Shown: one piece after another, positions 32,000 to 35,251 of the stretch
Position numbering within the stretch: position 1 is the first letter of the stretch
Layout of the letters: every line of letters starts with the position of its first letter
Assembly (NCBI GenBank): GCA_018716805.1
Contig: DVJL01000118.1
Span: 1-35,251, forward strand
Origin: Candidatus Faecivicinus avistercoris
GTDB taxonomy: Bacteria > Bacillota > Clostridia > Christensenellales > Aristaeellaceae
DNA: 35,251 bases
Direction of reading: 5' to 3'
Notes under the pieces: model-generated
Seen by the model: the letters and a program-made list of their open reading frames with translations, nothing else
What the model was told of the DNA's origin: nothing
Database searches by the model: none
Position numbers and translations under genes: made by a program

Positions 32000-32012
32000 G
32001 GAGGGAAGGCAT

Positions 32013-32990
32013 ATGCTGAAAGTTGGAATGATCGGAATGGGCGGCATCAGCCGCGCGCATCGCGGCGGATGGGCCAAGATCGACGAGGCCAGGGTCGTCG
32101 CCGTGTGCGACATCCGCCATGAAAACGCCGATGAGGCGGCCAAGGAGCTGGGCGCAAGGGCGTACTATGACTTTGACGCCATGCTCGCCGCCGAGGAGAT
32201 GGACATCCTCGACATCTGCCTGCCGACCTATCTGCACGCGGATTATGCCGTCAAGGCGCTCGAGCACGGCCTCCATGTGCTGATGGAGAAGCCAGTCTCG
32301 CTGAAGCGCGAGGACGTCGCGCGCGTCTATGGCGCGGCGAAGGCGGCGGGGAAGAACGTCATGGTCGCGCAGGTGCTGCGCTTCTGGCGCGAGTACACGG
32401 CGCTCAAGGAGGCGTACGACTCCGGGCGGTATGGCCGGCTGCTCAGCGGCCGGATGACCCGGCTCGGCAGCACGCCGAAGTGGAGCTGGGACGGATGGAT
32501 GCGCGATCCCGAGCGCAGCGGGCTGGTTCCCTTCGACCTGCACATTCACGACCTCGACTTCATGATCTACGCCTTTGGCGCGCCGGCGGGTGTGTCCTGC
32601 CATCGCGCGGGCAATGAGCGGCAGGATTACTTCGAGGCGATCTATCAGTATCCGGACTTCTTCGTCTCCGCCGAGGCCGCGTGGTTCGACTGCGATTACG
32701 CCTTCCAGAGCGCGTACCGCTTCCAGTTCGAGCGCGCCGTGATGGAGTATCAGGGCGGCAAGCTGACCATCTACCACCAGTCCGGCGAGCGGGAGACGCT
32801 CGCGGACGAGGCGGATGCGCCTGAAAACGGCATCAACCTCCCCAGCAGCAACGGCTATTACAACGAAATTCGCTATTTCGTGGATAGCGTGCTGGCGGGC
32901 AAGCCGTGCGACCGGGTCAAGCCCGAGGAGCTCGAGACGGTTCTCGATCTGATCGATTCGCTGACGCAGGATTCATCTGGAAATTCCTGA
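32013..32990 (+). CDS. Gfo/Idh/MocA-family NAD(P)-dependent oxidoreductase
   Basis: A 325-residue dehydrogenase. Residues 1 to about 120 form a Rossmann domain: KVGMIGMGGISRAHRGGW, VVAVCDIRHENA, LDICLPTYLHADYAVKALEHGLHVLMEKPVSLKREDV with the conserved EKP. The C-terminal domain carries SGLVPFDLHIHDLDFMIYAFG, with the DxHxxD pattern holding catalytic residues. GAGGAGGG lies before the ATG. Together with the isomerase/epimerase it resembles inositol- or rare-sugar-type catabolic pairs, in which an oxidoreductase makes a keto sugar that the isomerase then alters. It is the last gene of the operon. Confidence 0.92.
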   Translation: MLKVGMIGMGGISRAHRGGWAKIDEARVVAVCDIRHENADEAAKELGARAYYDFDAMLAAEEMDILDICLPTYLHADYAVKALEHGLHVLMEKPVSLKREDVARVYGAAKAAGKNVMVAQVLRFWREYTALKEAYDSGRYGRLLSGRMTRLGSTPKWSWDGWMRDPERSGLVPFDLHIHDLDFMIYAFGAPAGVSCHRAGNERQDYFEAIYQYPDFFVSAEAAWFDCDYAFQSAYRFQFERAVMEYQGGKLTIYHQSGERETLADEADAPENGINLPSSNGYYNEIRYFVDSVLAGKPCDRVKPEELETVLDLIDSLTQDSSGNS

Positions 32991-33367
32991 AATTGCGCTC
33001 TCCGGGCGCTCTGGGCGTATTGCCGCGGTGGACGCCTGACTTCGCGCGGTCAGGCTCGCGAGAAATGGGTGGGCGGTTCTTCGGACTGCGGTCCTCCTTT
33101 TTAAGCGGTAGCCGCATATGGCGCGCTTTCGGACAATCAAACGAAAGCTGGCTCCGGAACGGATGCGGGTTTCAATCGCGCCGTTCCGGGGCGAATTGAA
33201 GTGCACGGCTCGCCGCCGTCCAAGGGGTTGACTGCGAGCGCCTGTTCGTCGGCCGGCTTGGGCTGGAATTCGCCTCCGCCGACGGCTGTGCGCAAAAGAT
33301 TTACAATTTTCTGCCCGGAGACTATTGACAAACGGCGGCGGGACGTGTATAATAATGGATGTTTCGC
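32991..33367. other. Intergenic region before the tRNA
   Basis: No gene is seen. CCTGAC-8-GTCAGG at about 33035-33054 is a hairpin without a U-run, and GGAC-TGCG-GTCC near 33084-33095 followed by TCCTTTTT is at best a weak terminator for the operon upstream. The tRNA promoter lies at the right end (33325-33353). Confidence 0.5.
33325..33353 (+). promoter_or_regulatory. Consensus promoter of tRNA-Val
   Basis: TTGACA (33325-33330), a 17-base spacer and TATAAT (33348-33353), a perfect sigma-A consensus, 14 bases before the tRNA. Confidence 0.92.
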
Positions 33368-33444
33368 GGGGTTATAGCTCAGTTGGTTAGAGCGCCACGT
33401 TGACATCGTGGAGGTCATAGGTTCGAGCCCTACTAACCCCACCA
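33368..33444 (+). tRNA. tRNA-Val (GAC)
   Basis: A full cloverleaf: acceptor GGGGTTA/TAACCCC, D-arm GCTC-AGTTGGTTA-GAGC, anticodon stem CCACG/CGTGG around TTGACAT (anticodon GAC, valine), variable loop AGGTC, and T-arm ATAGG-TTCGAGC-CCTAC. The T-stem has one A-C mismatch at its outer pair. The 3' CCA is encoded. It has its own promoter and terminator. Confidence 0.96.
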
Positions 33445-33445
33445 T

Positions 33446-33477
33446 GCGGGCCGTTGTTTAAGCGGCTCGCTTTTTTT
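33446..33477 (+). terminator. Terminator of tRNA-Val
   Basis: GCGGGCCG and CGGCTCGC pair (eight base pairs, one G-U) and are followed by seven T, directly after the CCA end. Confidence 0.88.
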
Positions 33478-33483
33478 ATAGAC

Positions 33484-33512
33484 TTGACAACTCTGCTCGC
33501 GGCCGATACAAT
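33484..33512 (+). promoter_or_regulatory. Promoter of the phospholipase-like/nitroreductase pair
   Basis: TTGACA (33484-33489), a 17-base spacer and TACAAT (33507-33512), starting 7 bases after the U-run of the tRNA terminator. A start near 33519 gives a leader of about 27 bases. Confidence 0.85.
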
Positions 33513-33545
33513 AAAGGCAAGCGGATCTGGAAGGAAGTGGCGGAT

Positions 33546-34166
33546 ATGGCGCTGCCGATGGTGCATCTGCTGGCCGCGCGGCGGTGGGCGCAGGGGCATC
33601 CGGAGTATCTGGACAGCCCGGAATTTTATCTGGGCGCGATTTCGCCCGACGCGATCCACATCCGGGATCACGACGACAAGTCGCACAAGAACGCCGTCCA
33701 CCTGAACAACTGGATCAGCCCGCATCCGGAGGAGGTGCTCGCCTACTGGCGCGGGCACAATTCCCCGTTCGACATCGGCTACGGCGTGCACGTGCTGACC
33801 GACGGCCAGTGGGTGCCGCGCTACCGGCGGCTGGTGCCGCAGATCGTCTATCCGGACGGCCGCATCGATCAGAAGCGCTATTATGGCGATACGCTGCGCA
33901 CCGACGCGGAGCTGTACCGCGATTGCGGCGGCGAGGCGCTGTTCGGCATGATTTTGCGCGCGCAGGCGCCGGAGGATCATCCGCTTTTGACGTTCGACGA
34001 GCTGGATCAGTGGCGCAAGGGCAAGGCGGCGGAGTATCGGGCGATGCGCCCGGACGGCGAGCCCGCCGTGTACATCGGCCGCGGCTATGTGGAGCGCTTT
34101 CTGGCGGACTGCCAGGCGCTTTTGGAACAGACGTATCAGAACCATTTGAAGGAGGTTGGAATATGA
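33546..34166 (+). CDS. Putative zinc-dependent phospholipase C-like protein
   Basis: A 206-residue protein. I start at ATG 33546 (MALPMVHLLAARRW), with AAGGA 10 bases upstream; the GTG at 33537 in the track lies on top of that site. His and Asp residues sit where the zinc-dependent phospholipase C family has them: MVHLLAA, FYLGAISPDAIHIRDHDDKSHKNAVHL and IGYGVHVLTDGQW. No signal peptide is present, unlike secreted phospholipases, so the true substrate may differ. The rest (DTLRTDAELYRDCGGEALF, FDELDQWRKGKAAEYRAM) is not diagnostic. It overlaps the nitroreductase gene by 4 bases. Confidence 0.65.
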   Translation: MALPMVHLLAARRWAQGHPEYLDSPEFYLGAISPDAIHIRDHDDKSHKNAVHLNNWISPHPEEVLAYWRGHNSPFDIGYGVHVLTDGQWVPRYRRLVPQIVYPDGRIDQKRYYGDTLRTDAELYRDCGGEALFGMILRAQAPEDHPLLTFDELDQWRKGKAAEYRAMRPDGEPAVYIGRGYVERFLADCQALLEQTYQNHLKEVGI

Positions 34167-34711
34167 ACGAGGTGTTGAAGGCCATTCAGGACCGCAGGAG
34201 CACGCGCGGATTCAACGACGTACAGCTGACCGACGGCCAGCTTAAGGCGCTGATCGACGCCGCGCTGGCCGCGCCATCGGCGCGCAACAGCCAGATGTGG
34301 CACTTTTCGGTCGTGCAGAACCGGGAACTGCTGGACGAGTTCAGCCGCGATTTCGCGTCCCTGATGGCGAAGGACGCACCGGGTAGCGCCCCGGCTGCGG
34401 ACCGCCTGTTTTACCATGCGCCGACGGTGATCTTCATCTCGCGCCCTGCGGAGTGCGACAACAGCTTTGTCGAGGTCGACTGCGGCATCGCGTGCGAGAA
34501 CATCGCGCTGGCGGCGCAGGGGCTGGGGCTGGGCAGCGTCATCGTCGGCCTGCCGAAGAAGGTATTCCTGTCCGACCGCGGCGCGCATTACTGTGCGAAG
34601 TTCGGCTTTCCGGAGGGCTATTGCTTCTCCATCGCCATCGCCATCGGCAACAACACGGTGACCAAGGAGGCCCATCCGATCGGCGAGGGCAAGGTCAACC
34701 TCGTCCTGTGA
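34163..34711 (+). CDS. Nitroreductase-family FMN-dependent oxidoreductase
   Basis: A 182-residue flavoprotein of the NfsA/NfnB superfamily. Start ATG 34163 after GGAGGTTG and within the stop of the gene before (ATGA). Motifs: IQDRRSTRGFNDVQLTDGQLKALIDAALAAPSARNSQMWHFSVV (FMN-binding RRSxR and PSARNxQ), DCGIACENIALAAQGLGLGSVIVG, and FSIAIAIGN near the C-terminus. It probably reduces quinones, nitro compounds or a specific metabolite; the substrate cannot be named. A terminator-like hairpin follows at 34734-34770. Confidence 0.92.
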   Translation: MNEVLKAIQDRRSTRGFNDVQLTDGQLKALIDAALAAPSARNSQMWHFSVVQNRELLDEFSRDFASLMAKDAPGSAPAADRLFYHAPTVIFISRPAECDNSFVEVDCGIACENIALAAQGLGLGSVIVGLPKKVFLSDRGAHYCAKFGFPEGYCFSIAIAIGNNTVTKEAHPIGEGKVNLVL

Positions 34712-34733
34712 GCGAAGGACGGCTTCGATATGC

Positions 34734-34770
34734 AGGCCCGGAGTGCGCAGACGCGCTCTTCGGGCCTTTT
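34734..34770 (+). terminator. Terminator after the nitroreductase gene
   Basis: AGGCCCG/CGGGCCT with an inner GC-rich paired part (GCGC/GCGC) is followed by TTTT. The U-run is short, so efficiency is uncertain. Confidence 0.7.
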
Positions 34771-34815
34771 GCCGCCTTGCGGGCCGAAGCGTTTGGCCTG
34801 GACGGAGCGGACAGG

Positions 34816-35251
34816 TCAGCTGTCCTGCGAGTCGCCCGCATCCGGGTAGGTGTGCGAAATCCCGTTTGCCGCGGCGTACTCCGCCGCATAGGAATCGCGA
34901 TTTACGGTCAGCGTGAAGTTGCGGGCACATCTGGAAAAAGCGTCTTCACCGATGGAAGTGACGCTGTCGGGAATGGTGATGGTGGTCAGGCTGTTGCAAC
35001 CGGCAAACGCGCTTTCGCCGATGGAGGTAACGCTGTCAGGCAGGATGACACTGGTGAGGTTGTAGCAAGAGTAAAATGCATAATTGCCGATGGAGGTAAC
35101 ACCGTCGGAAATGGTAACGCTGGTCAGGCTGCTGCAATGGTCAAACGCACTTTCTCCGATGGAGGCGATGCTGCTGGGAATGGTGATGCTGGTCAAGCCG
35201 CCACAACCGTAAAACGCACTTTCTCCGATGGAGGTGACGCTGTCGGGGATG
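34816..35251 (-). CDS. BspA-like leucine-rich repeat protein, C-terminal part
   Basis: The frame is open to the window edge, so the N-terminus lies outside; the M at 35196 in the track is internal. About 145 residues are visible: four full and one partial 23-residue repeats of the type LTSVTIPDSVTSIGESAFAGCNS, then NFTLTVNRDSYAAEYAAANGIS and an acidic tail ending DSQDS. This type is found on the surface of gut and oral bacteria, where it binds host or matrix proteins. No C-terminal anchor (LPXTG, S-layer or dockerin domain) is visible, so any anchoring domain must lie N-terminal, outside the window. Confidence 0.9.
   Translation of the reverse strand, partial: IPDSVTSIGESAFYGCGGLTSITIPSSIASIGESAFDHCSSLTSVTISDGVTSIGNYAFYSCYNLTSVILPDSVTSIGESAFAGCNSLTTITIPDSVTSIGEDAFSRCARNFTLTVNRDSYAAEYAAANGISHTYPDAGDSQDS
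34834..35251 (-). repeat. 69-bp tandem DNA repeats encoding the leucine-rich repeats
   Basis: Units of 69 bases share long identical blocks (for example CGCTTTCGCCGATGGAGGTA and its variants on the plus strand, about 69 bases apart). The similarity at DNA level is higher than the protein fold requires, pointing to recent duplication or recombination between units. Confidence 0.75.

Overview
The window looks like a chromosomal piece of a GC-rich Bacillota (Firmicutes), most likely an uncultured gut or rumen-type Clostridia. The reasons are strong AGGAGG-type ribosome binding sites, TTGACA/TATAAT promoters, YesM/YesN-type two-component genes, LplA/LplB/YtcP-type sugar importers without a local ATPase, a Clostridia-style type I-beta DAHP synthase, and a BspA-like leucine-rich repeat protein. 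The lineage below class level is a guess; Christensenellales-like taxa would fit.

Region 1 (about 1-8960, +) is a single operon holding the whole shikimate pathway plus the prephenate branches to Phe and Tyr: aroF, tyrA, aroB, aroA, aroC, pheA, an aroE-aroK fusion and aroQ. Most genes overlap or touch. The two exceptions are the spacers around aroA, which are filled with repeats. A perfect hairpin plus U-tract sits 20 bp before aroF, with no room for a promoter between them, which suggests attenuation. A good terminator follows aroQ.

Region 2 (about 9.1-12.3 kb) holds small regulatory and housekeeping genes: a short XRE protein with an inverted repeat over its start site, a minus-strand XRE/NUDIX/GNAT group, and a membrane protein with an N-terminal XRE domain.

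Region 3 (12.57-19.49 kb, -) is one operon driven by a TTGACA-17-TATATT promoter: sensor kinase, solute-binding protein, two permeases, AraC-type response regulator and amidohydrolase. It reads as a sugar (or other small carbohydrate) sensing and uptake unit.

Region 4 (20.0-27.19 kb) has a LacI regulator divergent from a propeller-type glycosidase-like gene, an HpcH/HpaI aldolase, two permeases and a binding protein. Region 5 (27.42-32.99 kb) is a second, paralogous importer of the same architecture, followed by a sugar isomerase/epimerase and a Gfo/Idh/MocA oxidoreductase.

Region 6 (33.3 kb to the end) holds tRNA-Val(GAC), a putative zinc-dependent phospholipase C-like protein, a nitroreductase, and the C-terminal part of a leucine-rich repeat protein running off the window edge. 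All three binding proteins lack a lipobox cysteine. I saw no CRISPR array, transposase or phage gene. The least explained elements are the tandem hairpin repeats and the in-frame insertion in aroA, and the palindromic or hairpin structures over start sites and between transporter genes.
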